Below, piece after piece: positions 45,852 through 54,071 of a DNA stretch of 64,000 bases. Numbering within the stretch: the first letter of the stretch is position 1; each line of letters begins with the position of its first letter. Location of the stretch: positions 1 through 64,000 of the forward strand of contig NZ_JASKMS010000028.1 in the NCBI RefSeq assembly GCF_030124145.1, written 5' to 3'. The translations under genes were made by a program, and so were the position numbers. The notes beneath the pieces are model-generated. The model worked only from the letters and a program-made list of their open reading frames with translations. It did not search any database and had not been told where the DNA came from. Source of the DNA: Streptomyces sp. 378 (GTDB lineage Bacteria > Actinomycetota > Actinomycetes > Streptomycetales > Streptomycetaceae).

Positions 45852-46631
45852 TCACGCCTCGGCGCGGACCTCGACGGCGTCCAGGGCGGCCGACTCGTCT
45901 GTCTTGTCCGTCTTTGTCCGGGCCGCCTTGGCCTTCGCCTCCTCGGCGGCGCGCTCCACCTTCTCCGGCGTAACGAATCGATAACCGACGTTCCGGACGG
46001 TGCCGATCAGCGACTCGTGCTCGGGGCCGAGCTTGGCGCGCAGCCGCCGTACGTGCACGTCGACCGTGCGCGTACCGCCGAAGTAGTCGTAGCCCCAGAC
46101 CTCCTGGAGCAGCTGGGCGCGGGTGAAGACGCGGCCGGGGTGCTGCGCGAGGTACTTCAGGAGCTCGAACTCCTTGAAGGTGAGGTCGAGGACGCGGCCC
46201 TTGAGCTTGGCCGAGTAGGTCGCCTCGTCGACCGACAGGTCGCCGTTGCGGATCTCCATGGGGGAGTCGTCGCTGACGATCTGCTGCCGGCCCATGGCCA
46301 GGCGCAGCCGCGCCTCGACCTCCGCGGGCCCTGCGGTGTCGAGCAGGACGTCGTCGATGCCCCAGTCGGCGGTGACGGCGGCGAGGCCGCCCTCGGTGAC
46401 GACGAGGACGAGCGGGCAGCCCGGCCCGGTGGAACGCAGCAGCTGACAAAGGCTGCGGACCTGTGGCAGATCGCGTCGGCCGTCGACGAGGATGACGTCG
46501 GCGCCGGGGGTGTCGACGAGGGCGGGGCCCTCCGCGGGAGCCACACGCACGTTGTGCAGGAGCAGGCCGAGGGCGGGGAGCACCTCCGTCGACGGCTGGA
46601 GGGCGTTGGTCAGGAGCAGCAGAGAACTCAT
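45852..46631 (-). CDS. glnR: Global nitrogen regulator GlnR
   Basis: A 259-residue OmpR-like orphan regulator that controls glnA, amtB and other nitrogen genes in Streptomyces. The receiver starts [20 protein letters not shown] and keeps one Asp ([11 protein letters not shown]) but lacks the normal acidic pocket. The winged helix ([19 protein letters not shown], then [15 protein letters not shown]) is intact. The ATG has GAGGAGGAACC upstream. A charged Lys/Ala-rich tail follows the DNA-binding domain. The identification rests on close resemblance to known GlnR. Confidence 0.95.
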   Translation of the reverse strand: MSSLLLLTNALQPSTEVLPALGLLLHNVRVAPAEGPALVDTPGADVILVDGRRDLPQVRSLCQLLRSTGPGCPLVLVVTEGGLAAVTADWGIDDVLLDTAGPAEVEARLRLAMGRQQIVSDDSPMEIRNGDLSVDEATYSAKLKGRVLDLTFKEFELLKYLAQHPGRVFTRAQLLQEVWGYDYFGGTRTVDVHVRRLRAKLGPEHESLIGTVRNVGYRFVTPEKVERAAEEAKAKAARTKTDKTDESAALDAVEVRAEA

Positions 46632-46803
46632 ATGTCTGGTTCCTCCTCGGTCCCTGCGAGGACGTTTGTTGGCACAGCACCGCTCTGCGATCCCGAAGGC
46701 CCCGTACACCTGCGGTTTCCCGCGTCGTATACAACGCTTCCGAAAGCACAAAAGGACCCGGGGGCTACGTTGCCCGAGTCCTCTGCCCAGCAGAATAGCC
46801 CAC

Positions 46804-47655
46804 ATGAGCTCTGGTCCGGCAGGTCATGTGGCGCGTTCCACCGATCGTCCGCACTCCGAGACGGCTGCTGGAACGCCTGTTCGCACGTCGTCGAGGACGT
46901 TTCTGCGCACTTCCGACGGCGTGACGATCGACGCCGTGTACGACCCGGGTCCCGCTGTATACGACGCCTCCGGGAGACCTTCCGGTCACCCCGTGTTCGT
47001 CGTCGCCCACGGTTTCACCGGGGCCGTGGACCGGCCGCACGTGCGACGGGTGGCACAGGCCTTCGCCCGGTACGGGGCGGTCGTCACGTTCTCCTTCCGG
47101 GGCCACGGGGCGTCCGGCGGGCGGTCCACGGTCGGGGACCGGGAGGTGCTCGACCTGGCGGCGGCGGTGCGGTGGGCGCGGGAGCTCGGGCACGCGCGCG
47201 TGGGCACGGTCGGGTTCTCGATGGGCGGCTCGGTGGTGCTCCGGCACGCGGCGCTGCACCGGGAGCAGACCGACGCGGTGGTCTCGGTCAGCGCACCGGC
47301 CCGCTGGTACTACCGGGGGACCGCCCCCATGCGGCGGCTGCACTGGATGGTGACGCGGCCCGAGGGGCGGGTGGTCGGCCGGTACGGCTTCGGGACGCGC
47401 ATCCACCACCGGGCCTGGGACCCGGTCCCGCTCTCCCCGGTCGAGGCGGTGCCGAGGATCGCTCCCACCCCGTTGCTGATCGTGCACGGCGAGGCCGACG
47501 GCTACTTTCCCGTCGACCACCCGCGGATGCTGGCCGCCGCAGCGGGTGACCAGGGCGAACTGTGGCTGGAGCCGGAGATGGGACATGCCGAGCACGCGGC
47601 CGGTGACGAACTGCTGGCCCGGATCGGGGAGTGGGTCTCGGGCCGGGCGGGCTAG
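46804..47655 (+). CDS. Alpha/beta hydrolase
   Basis: A 283-residue hydrolase with the nucleophile elbow GFSMGG, the oxyanion region VVAHGFTG, an acid in HGEADGYFP and the histidine in EMGHAEHA. It is probably cytoplasmic. It is divergent from glnR, with 172 bases between the starts. The substrate (an ester or acyl compound) is unknown. Confidence 0.92.
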   Translation: MSSGPAGHVARSTDRPHSETAAGTPVRTSSRTFLRTSDGVTIDAVYDPGPAVYDASGRPSGHPVFVVAHGFTGAVDRPHVRRVAQAFARYGAVVTFSFRGHGASGGRSTVGDREVLDLAAAVRWARELGHARVGTVGFSMGGSVVLRHAALHREQTDAVVSVSAPARWYYRGTAPMRRLHWMVTRPEGRVVGRYGFGTRIHHRAWDPVPLSPVEAVPRIAPTPLLIVHGEADGYFPVDHPRMLAAAAGDQGELWLEPEMGHAEHAAGDELLARIGEWVSGRAG

Positions 47656-47732
47656 CCTGACGGGGTTCACCGTCGGGTGAGCCCGTGGTGAGACCGGTGT
47701 GAGTCCACCGCGACGTGCGATTGAGGAAGCAG

Positions 47733-47987
47733 ATGCCAAAGGTCACGGTCCGCTACTGGGCCGCCGCCAAGGCCGCGGCCGGGGTGGCCGAGGAGCCGTA
47801 CGAGGCGGCCACGCTCGCCGAGGCGCTCGACGCGGTGCGCGAGCGGCACCCCGGTGAACTCGAACGCGTCCTGCGGCGGTGCTCGTTCCTCGTGGACGGC
47901 GACCCCGTGGGCACCCGCGGACATGAGACGGTACGGCTGGCCGACGGCGGCACGGTCGAGGTGCTCCCGCCGTTCGCAGGAGGATGA
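47733..47987 (+). CDS. MoaD/ThiS-family sulfur carrier protein
   Basis: An 84-residue beta-grasp protein ending in the conserved Gly-Gly (PPFAGG), which is adenylated and loaded with sulfur in molybdopterin or thiamine synthesis. KVTVRYWAAAKAAAGV is typical of MoaD. The ATG has GAGGAAG upstream and is three bases before the next gene. Nearby sulfurtransferase genes fit a sulfur-transfer role. The leader contains an unusual B12-box-like segment (see findings). Confidence 0.93.
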   Translation: MPKVTVRYWAAAKAAAGVAEEPYEAATLAEALDAVRERHPGELERVLRRCSFLVDGDPVGTRGHETVRLADGGTVEVLPPFAGG

Positions 47988-47990
47988 GCG

Positions 47991-49145
47991 ATGACCAACC
48001 AGCCGAACGACGGTTACGGCCCCTACGACCCCTACGACCCGTACCGGTCCCACGGGCAGCGGCAACAGCCGCAACAGCCGGAGCAGCAGCATCCGCAGCA
48101 CTACCCGCAGCAGCCCCAGGCGCCGCAGGCGTGGCCAGGACAGGGCCACCAGGGCTACGACGACCCGCACGCGGCTCAGCAGTACACGCAGCAGTGGCAG
48201 GGCCAGACCTGGGAGACGCAGACGCACCAGCCGGTGTCCGCGCCGGTGACGGCGGAGGAGACGGCGTACCCGCGAGCCCAGACCCCTCAGGTCCCGCAGC
48301 GGCCCCGGAGCCCGCAGGGGTACGCGGCTCCGGCCGACGACGACGCCCCCGGCACCGCCGCCTACGGCCCGGCCACCGTCGGCGGGAACACGCGCATGAC
48401 GGACGCCCAGCGGGCCCGGGCGGAGGGCCGCTCCCCGATCATCGAGCCCGGGATGCAGCCGGCCGCGCTGACGGCGCTGCTCGGGCTGCTGCTGGCCGGT
48501 GCCGCGGCGGTCGGGACGTACGCGCTGCTCGTGCCGCTGGTGATCCTCCAGGCCGTCACCGCCGCGGGCTGGTTCCGGCTGAACGGGATGTGGCCGGCCC
48601 GGCAGGGCATCGCGGTGGGCTTCGCGGGCGCGCTGGCCGCGGACGCGGCGCTGCTGGCCTCGGGCCGCTCCCCGTCGGCGATCCTCGGCACGCTCGGGGT
48701 GTGGGTGCTGCTCGCGCTGGTCCTGCAGCTGCGGTCGCACGCCGACCCGGACGAGCGGATGTACGGACTGATGGCGACGGTCGCGGCCTCGGCGCTGGCG
48801 ATCGTGGCGGGTGGCTACCTCGCGGCCGCCGCGGACGCGGTGACGGTGGGCGCGGTGGCCGTGGCGGTGGCCGTCCCGGCCCGCGCGCTGCCGCTGCCCA
48901 CGCCCGCCTCGGTGGTGGTGTCCCTGCTCGCGGCGGCGGGTGCGGGCATCGCGGCCGGGTCGTTCACGGACCTCGGCACCTCCGGGGCCCTCCTCGGCGC
49001 GGGCGCCGCCGTCTGCGCCCTGATCGGCCACCGGGTCGCGAGCTACGACTACCCGTCCCGCTTCGTCCACTTCACGGCGGGCGTGGCCCTGCCGCTGGCC
49101 GCGGCGGCACCGGCGGTGTACATCCTGGGCAGGGCGCTGACGTAG
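47991..49145 (+). CDS. Membrane protein with a Gln/Pro-rich N-terminus
   Basis: A 384-residue protein. The first ~150 residues are low-complexity (QQPQQPEQQHPQHYPQQPQ-like) and cytoplasmic; the remaining ~220 form about eight hydrophobic helices. A short conserved motif (ARAEGRSPIIEPG) precedes the first helix. It starts three bases after the sulfur carrier gene. I know it only as a conserved Streptomyces membrane protein; function unknown. Confidence 0.88.
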   Translation: MTNQPNDGYGPYDPYDPYRSHGQRQQPQQPEQQHPQHYPQQPQAPQAWPGQGHQGYDDPHAAQQYTQQWQGQTWETQTHQPVSAPVTAEETAYPRAQTPQVPQRPRSPQGYAAPADDDAPGTAAYGPATVGGNTRMTDAQRARAEGRSPIIEPGMQPAALTALLGLLLAGAAAVGTYALLVPLVILQAVTAAGWFRLNGMWPARQGIAVGFAGALAADAALLASGRSPSAILGTLGVWVLLALVLQLRSHADPDERMYGLMATVAASALAIVAGGYLAAAADAVTVGAVAVAVAVPARALPLPTPASVVVSLLAAAGAGIAAGSFTDLGTSGALLGAGAAVCALIGHRVASYDYPSRFVHFTAGVALPLAAAAPAVYILGRALT

Positions 49146-49295
49146 ATCCGGCCGCGACCGGACGCCGGGCGCCCGCCCTGTCACAGACGATCAACAATCC
49201 TCCGGTTCCTCTTCCCCGCAGGGTTACCCTCGCGCCAGGGACGGCCGTCCGGTCGTCGGAGACCGCCGTCTAACCGTGGGTGGGGAAACACCGCA

Positions 49296-50033
49296 ATGCG
49301 AGCACTGCGCATACTGCTGATCTTCGTCGTGATCCTGGGCGGGCTCTTCGTGATCGCCGACCGAGTCGCGGTCGGCTTCGCCGAGGACGAGGCCGCCGAC
49401 CGGCTGAGGGCGACGGAGAACCTGTCGGAGACCCCCGACGTGTCGATCAAGGGCTTCCCGTTCCTCACCCAGGTCGCGGGCGGTTCCCTGGACGACATCG
49501 AGGTCGGCATCAAGAACTACGAGGCCGCCGCGGGCGACGGCGGCCAGAAGATACGGATCGACGACCTCCAGGCCGACATGAAGGGCGTCGAGTTCTCCGG
49601 GGACTACAGCTCCGCCACCGCCTCCACCGCCACCGGCACCGCGACCATCGCCTACGACGAGCTGCTGAAGACGGCGAAGTCCGAGCCGACCCAGGTCGCC
49701 CCGGGCGTCACCGCCGAGGTCGTCGGGCTCTCCGACGGCGGCAACGGCAAGATCAAGGTCACCGTCGAGGCCACGGTCCTCGGCACCAGGCTGCCGGAGC
49801 CGGTCTCCGTGCTGAGCACGGTGAAGGTCGTGGACGGCACGGTCCGCGTGCACGCCGACGGGCTGCCCAAGTTCGGCGGTGTCGACATCGCCGAGAACCG
49901 CGTCCGGGCGATCACCGACTTCCAGCAGAAGATCGACGGCCTGCCCGGCGGCATCGAGCTGGACACGGTCCAGGCGGCTCCCGACGGCGTCGAGATCACG
50001 GTGAAGGGTTCGGACGTCCGCCTGGCCGGGTAG
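49296..50033 (+). CDS. DUF2993 (LmeA-like) secreted/anchored protein
   Basis: A 245-residue protein with an N-terminal hydrophobic segment (~4-22) and a DUF2993 domain whose IKGFPFLTQVAGGSLDDIEV motif matches the protein at 33880. It is a compact version, without the long cytoplasmic N-terminus of that paralog. A role in lipid handling in the envelope is inferred from LmeA. Confidence 0.92.
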   Translation: MRALRILLIFVVILGGLFVIADRVAVGFAEDEAADRLRATENLSETPDVSIKGFPFLTQVAGGSLDDIEVGIKNYEAAAGDGGQKIRIDDLQADMKGVEFSGDYSSATASTATGTATIAYDELLKTAKSEPTQVAPGVTAEVVGLSDGGNGKIKVTVEATVLGTRLPEPVSVLSTVKVVDGTVRVHADGLPKFGGVDIAENRVRAITDFQQKIDGLPGGIELDTVQAAPDGVEITVKGSDVRLAG

Positions 50034-50235
50034 GAAGGCGCACGGCGGACCGACCAGCACTGTCCGGTGGGCGAGACGGCGATGTCCGCAGCGTAGCTGC
50101 GGCGGGCGCGCGGTCGGCCGGACGCCGTGCGGGGAGCGCCCCGGCAGCCCCACCTATCCCAAATGGCGGATTGTCTCGTCTCAGCATGCGACACGCCGGT
50201 GACACGCCCGCCCGACCGTCCCTACGATCGACGCT

Positions 50236-50316
50236 ATGAAGCGACAGGCGGACCTCACGAAGCGGCGGGCAGTAGACCTGTGCCGCGTCGCCGCCATGCT
50301 CTGTCGCACCTTCTGA
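50236..50316 (+). CDS. Putative cysteine-containing leader peptide
   Basis: A 26-residue ORF, beginning MKRQADLTKRRAVDLCRVAA and ending MLCRTF, ends 137 bases before the sulfurtransferase start. Two Cys codons near its end and a following hairpin resemble the actinobacterial leader peptides found before sulfur-assimilation and cysteine genes. Stalling or slow translation at Cys codons would report cysteine shortage and alter expression of the downstream operon. The mechanism is inference; the peptide type is recalled. Confidence 0.8.
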   Translation: MKRQADLTKRRAVDLCRVAAMLCRTF

Positions 50317-50321
50317 GCGAT

Positions 50322-50345
50322 CGCGTCGGCAGTCGCGCCGACGCG
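50322..50345 (+). promoter_or_regulatory. Hairpin following the leader peptide
   Basis: Perfect 9-base arms CGCGTCGGC (50322-50330) and GCCGACGCG (50337-50345) with a 6-base loop begin six bases after the leader stop. A ribosome on the leader could affect whether it forms. It lacks a T run. Confidence 0.6.
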
Positions 50346-50453
50346 CGCATCCCCGCAGCCCTGCATCCAGGGCACCCGTGCGCCGCCCTGCCTCAAGGGC
50401 GCGCCCCGCAGATCTCGCACGCCCCGCCGTAACTGCCCCGGAGGAGAAGAAGC

Positions 50454-51299
50454 ATGAGCCGCAACGACGTCCTGGTCGACGCCGACTGGCTCCAGGAGCA
50501 CCTGGACGACCCGACCATCGCCATCGTCGAGGTGGACGAGGACACGTCCGCCTACGAGAAGAACCACATCAAGAACGCCATCCGGATCGACTGGACCCAG
50601 GACCTTCAGGACCCGGTCCGCCGTGACTTCGTCGACCAGGCCGGCTTCGAGAAGCTCCTGTCCGACAAGGGCATCGGCAACGACCACACCGTGGTCCTCT
50701 ACGGCGGCAACAACAACTGGTTCGCCTCCTACGCCTACTGGTACTTCAAGCTGTACGGCCACGAGAGCGTCAAGCTCCTCGACGGCGGCCGCAAGAAGTG
50801 GGAGCTCGACGCCCGCGAGCTGGTCGCCGGCGACGAGGTGCCGGAGCGTCCGAAGACGGACTACAAGGCCAAGCCCCAGGACACGTCCATCCGCGCCTTC
50901 CGCGACGACGTCGTGGCCGCCATCGGTGCGCAGAACCTCGTCGACGTGCGCTCGCCCGACGAGTTCTCCGGCAAGCTGCTCGCCCCGGCCCACCTGCCGC
51001 AGGAGCAGTCGCAGCGCCCGGGCCACGTCCCGTCCGCCCGCAACATCCCGTGGTCCAAGAACGCCAACGACGACGGCACCTTCAAGTCGGACGAGGAGCT
51101 CAAGGAGCTCTACGCCGAGGAGAGCGTCGACCTGGCCAAGGACACCATCGCCTACTGCCGCATCGGTGAGCGCTCCGCGCTGACCTGGTTCGTGCTGCAC
51201 GAGCTCCTCGGTGTGGAGAACGTCAAGAACTACGACGGCTCCTGGACCGAGTACGGCTCCCTCGTGGGCGTGCCGATCGAGCTCGGCGCCAACAAGTAA
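50454..51299 (+). CDS. sseA: Thiosulfate/3-mercaptopyruvate sulfurtransferase (rhodanese)
   Basis: A 281-residue enzyme with two rhodanese domains. The catalytic Cys is in AYCRIGERSALT of the second domain; VDVRSPDEFSG marks its start. It transfers sulfur from thiosulfate or mercaptopyruvate to acceptors. A strong GGAGGAGAAG precedes the ATG. The adjacent DUF1416 gene nearly always accompanies this enzyme in actinobacteria. Confidence 0.96.
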   Translation: MSRNDVLVDADWLQEHLDDPTIAIVEVDEDTSAYEKNHIKNAIRIDWTQDLQDPVRRDFVDQAGFEKLLSDKGIGNDHTVVLYGGNNNWFASYAYWYFKLYGHESVKLLDGGRKKWELDARELVAGDEVPERPKTDYKAKPQDTSIRAFRDDVVAAIGAQNLVDVRSPDEFSGKLLAPAHLPQEQSQRPGHVPSARNIPWSKNANDDGTFKSDEELKELYAEESVDLAKDTIAYCRIGERSALTWFVLHELLGVENVKNYDGSWTEYGSLVGVPIELGANK

Positions 51300-51334
51300 C
51301 CAACCCCGACCTTTCCAGACTTCAGGAGTACGAC

Positions 51335-51622
51335 ATGTGCGGTGCGAAGGCCGGCGGCCCCGACGCCTCGACGATCAAGCCCGGTGAGACCACCATCCAG
51401 GGTCAGGTGACCAAGGACGGCGAGCCCGTGGTGGGTTACGTCCGTCTGCTGGACTCGACCGGCGAGTTCACGGCCGAGGTGCCGACCTCGGCGACCGGAC
51501 AGTTCCGCTTCTACGCGGCCGAGGGCACCTGGACCGTCCGCGCCCTCGTGCCCGGCGCCACCGCCGACCGCACGGTCGTCGCCCAGCAGGGCGGCCTGGC
51601 GGAGGTCGCGATCGCCGTCTGA
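51335..51622 (+). CDS. DUF1416 protein
   Basis: A 95-residue beta-rich protein beginning CGAKAGGPDASTIKPGETTI, the DUF1416 family start, with a Cys directly after the initiator. A domain of carboxypeptidase-regulatory (Ig-like) type is likely (GQVTKDGEPVVGYVRLLDS). It is 35 bases after the sulfurtransferase and ends before a strong terminator, so it forms an operon with it. The Cys may take part in sulfur transfer; this is inference. Confidence 0.96.
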   Translation: MCGAKAGGPDASTIKPGETTIQGQVTKDGEPVVGYVRLLDSTGEFTAEVPTSATGQFRFYAAEGTWTVRALVPGATADRTVVAQQGGLAEVAIAV

Positions 51623-51638
51623 CGGCGCTCGGTCCCGC

Positions 51639-51681
51639 AAGGGCCGCACCCCTCGGGTTGGACGCCTGGGGTGCGGCCCTT
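51639..51681. terminator. Terminator after the sulfurtransferase operon
   Basis: Perfect 14-base arms AAGGGCCGCACCCC (51639-51652) and GGGGTGCGGCCCTT (51668-51681) around a 15-base loop. It separates the sulfur operon from the DUF3099 gene. Confidence 0.9.
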
Positions 51682-51708
51682 CGGCCTGCCCGGACCTACG
51701 CTGGACGT

Positions 51709-51969
51709 ATGTACGCACGGCGGCGTCACACGTACTTCGCGATGATGGGCCTCTGCATCGGCCTCTTCGTCCTGGCCTGGGGCGTCGTCCGCCTGTGGTC
51801 CGTACCCGTCGCCGTCGGGATGTGCGTCGTCGCCATGGTCATCCCGCCCGTGGCGGCCATGGTCGCGAACCGGCGCGGGCCGGAGGACCGGTGGTGGGAC
51901 GACCCCTCCGGGGACCCCGAGTCCGACGAGTGGTGGGACGAGCTGGACGGCAAGAAGCGCCGGTACTGA
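51709..51969 (+). CDS. DUF3099 small membrane protein
   Basis: An 86-residue protein with a YARRRHTYFAMMG start, two hydrophobic helices (~10-30 and ~35-50) and an acidic C-terminus rich in Trp/Asp (WWDDPSGDPESDEWWDELDG), typical of DUF3099. The ATG at 51709 is chosen because upstream codons are inside the terminator region. Function unknown. Confidence 0.9.
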   Translation: MYARRRHTYFAMMGLCIGLFVLAWGVVRLWSVPVAVGMCVVAMVIPPVAAMVANRRGPEDRWWDDPSGDPESDEWWDELDGKKRRY

Positions 51970-52022
51970 ACCGGCCGGGGGAGGACCCCTGCGCCTGGCG
52001 GCGGCGACTCTGCGGAAGCGCC

Positions 52023-52385
52023 TCAGTAGACGAGCGCCTGCGTCCCGTCCGCCATCGCCTCCTGGACGAAGACCTGCGCCCCCGCGATGCGGACCCCCTT
52101 GATCACGTCCTGCTCTGTGATCTCGCGGCGGGCCGCGCACTGCGTGCACAGGGTGACGCGGCCGGCGGTGAGGAGGGAGTCGAGCAGGTCGGGCAGGGGC
52201 GCCGCGTGCGGCAGCTCGAACTCGGCGGCCCGGCCGGGCAGGGCGAACCAGGCGGACTCCCCGGTCAGCCACAGGGAGACGTCGACGCCACTGGCCACGG
52301 CGACCGCCGCCACCGTGAAGGCCTGAGAGCACCGCTCGGGGGCGTCGGCTCCCGCCGTCACCTTGATCACCAGCTTCTTCGCCAT
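52023..52385 (-). CDS. DsrE-family protein
   Basis: A 120-residue DsrE/DsrF-like protein with KLVIKVTAGADAPERCSQAF at the start and a LCTQCAARREI Cys pair in the middle, where DsrE carries its sulfur-binding Cys. It could accept persulfide sulfur, in keeping with the sulfurtransferase nearby, though it is on the opposite strand. It is convergent with the DUF3099 gene. Confidence 0.88.
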   Translation of the reverse strand: MAKKLVIKVTAGADAPERCSQAFTVAAVAVASGVDVSLWLTGESAWFALPGRAAEFELPHAAPLPDLLDSLLTAGRVTLCTQCAARREITEQDVIKGVRIAGAQVFVQEAMADGTQALVY

Positions 52386-52488
52386 GGCCGAATCGTAATC
52401 AACGCCCGTGCAACCGCGGGCGCCGACCGGGGGTCTCCTGTGCGCGCGCATACGGAATGCGCGACTCACGTTCTGTGGGGGGAACGTC

Positions 52489-53241
52489 TTGGAACTGGAC
52501 GAAGAAGTGGCAGCCGTGCCCACGCCCGGGCCGCGTCGCCGTCGGCGGCGCACGGCCGTGCTGATCGGTGCCGCCGCCGTGCTGGGGCTGGTCGGCGGCA
52601 GCTGCGCCGGCTACCTCATACAGGTGCACCGCGCGCCCACGAAGCTGCCCTCGCTCTCGCAGCCGGCGCTCGCGCAGGCGAAGGGCGAGGGGCCCGAGCC
52701 GCTGTCGGCCGCGCGGGACCGGCGGGTGAAGACGGACGGCGACCTGCGGAAACTGCTGCTGAAGAAGCCGCGCGGGGCCCGGGACGCGGCGTATCTGATG
52801 GGTGAGGACGGCTGGCTGGACCTGGCGGCCTACGCGGAGTTCTACGACAAGCCGGGCGAGATGTTCGGCGAGATCGTCGGCGACGAGTTCCGGCGCGCGG
52901 CCGTCACCGGCTGGCTGGTCGGCCGCACCCACGAGGTGGAGATCCGACTGGTGCAGTTCCGGCAGGAAGAGACGCTCGCCGCCGCGGAGAACGTGGACAG
53001 CGCCCAGTACTGGCTCGAGGACGAGGAAGGCACCGACAGCTGGGCCGTCCCCGGCACCGGAAACGGGCGGGTCTACGTCCACACGAGGCCCGACACCAAG
53101 CCCGGATACGTGCCCTTGTACACCGCCGAGGCACACGCCTGGCGCGGCGACATCGTCCTGGAGATGTGGATCACGGACACCAAGCCGATCCCCAAGGCGA
53201 AGATCATGGACCTGGCCCGGCGGCAGATGGAGCGGCTGTGA
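52489..53241 (+). CDS. Single-pass membrane protein, first of a tandem trio
   Basis: A 250-residue protein with a basic stop-transfer patch (PRRRRRRTAV), one helix (~22-42) and an extracytoplasmic domain with GEDGWLDLAAYAEFYDKPGE and EVEIRLVQF blocks. The start is a TTG chosen because a strong GTGGGGGGAAC lies just upstream. Its stop overlaps the next gene as GTGA. No family is recognised; the domain shares motifs with the third gene of the trio. Confidence 0.82.
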   Translation: MELDEEVAAVPTPGPRRRRRRTAVLIGAAAVLGLVGGSCAGYLIQVHRAPTKLPSLSQPALAQAKGEGPEPLSAARDRRVKTDGDLRKLLLKKPRGARDAAYLMGEDGWLDLAAYAEFYDKPGEMFGEIVGDEFRRAAVTGWLVGRTHEVEIRLVQFRQEETLAAAENVDSAQYWLEDEEGTDSWAVPGTGNGRVYVHTRPDTKPGYVPLYTAEAHAWRGDIVLEMWITDTKPIPKAKIMDLARRQMERL

Positions 53242-54071
53242 GTGACAACCAGAAGGAGCCGGTCGAGCCGGTGGGGGCGGGGACCACGTCCCAGCCCGTC
53301 CCTGAGCTCCCTGAGAGGCCCGTACGCCGCGCCCGGGCCGCCGCTGTCGCCTTGTCCGCGCTGCTGGCGGTCGCCGTCGTCGGCGGGGCGGGGTACACCG
53401 TCGTGGCCGTGAACGGCGCCGACCGGGACGCGGGCGCGCCGGTCTGGGCGTTCCCCGAGCCCAGAAGGGAGGCGGAGGCGGGGAAGAAGGCCGCCCCCTC
53501 GGAGCTCGCCGGCATGCTCGTGCCGTACGGGACCAACGGCTGGGGGCCGGGCCCGGACCTCGGCGAGTACGGCCCGGACACCGCGCTGAGCGGGCGGAAA
53601 GCCACCGCCCTGCGCAAGGAGGCCCTGAGCGGCCTGCCGCGCACTCAGCGCAAGCGGCTGGAGAAGGCGGTCGACGAGCAGCGCATCACCGGCATCGCCA
53701 TGCGCAGCTACCTCAGCACCACGAAGCTCTCCGACGGCTTCACCGACGAGGCGTTCGCCGTGCGCGTCGAGCTCTCCCAGAGAGAGAACCGGGACGCCGT
53801 CCGGGACGCCTCGCGGTCGCGCGGCGCGTTCCTCGACGCGTTGGACGTCTTCCGAGCGGGTCCGAAGATCGAGGGCCACAAGAACGCCTCCTGCTTCCTG
53901 CCGCCGAAGGACGACGACGAGGAGCTGGAGACGATGCTCTGCTTCGGGCACGTCGGGAACGTCCTGGTCACCATCGTCGCGGACGGCGCGAAGCCACTCG
54001 ACACCAAAGGGGCCGCGATGCTGTTCCGCGAGCAGCTCGACCGCATCTCCGAGCCGGGGAAGGCGATATGA
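53238..54071 (+). CDS. Single-pass membrane protein, second of a tandem trio
   Basis: A 277-residue protein with a short cytoplasmic N-terminus, one helix (~37-55) and a soluble domain with TQRKRLEKAVDEQRITGIAM and two Cys (ASCF and MLCF) that could form a disulfide. It is translated from a GTG overlapping the previous stop. It is the most divergent of the three. Function unknown. Confidence 0.85.
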   Translation: MSDNQKEPVEPVGAGTTSQPVPELPERPVRRARAAAVALSALLAVAVVGGAGYTVVAVNGADRDAGAPVWAFPEPRREAEAGKKAAPSELAGMLVPYGTNGWGPGPDLGEYGPDTALSGRKATALRKEALSGLPRTQRKRLEKAVDEQRITGIAMRSYLSTTKLSDGFTDEAFAVRVELSQRENRDAVRDASRSRGAFLDALDVFRAGPKIEGHKNASCFLPPKDDDEELETMLCFGHVGNVLVTIVADGAKPLDTKGAAMLFREQLDRISEPGKAI

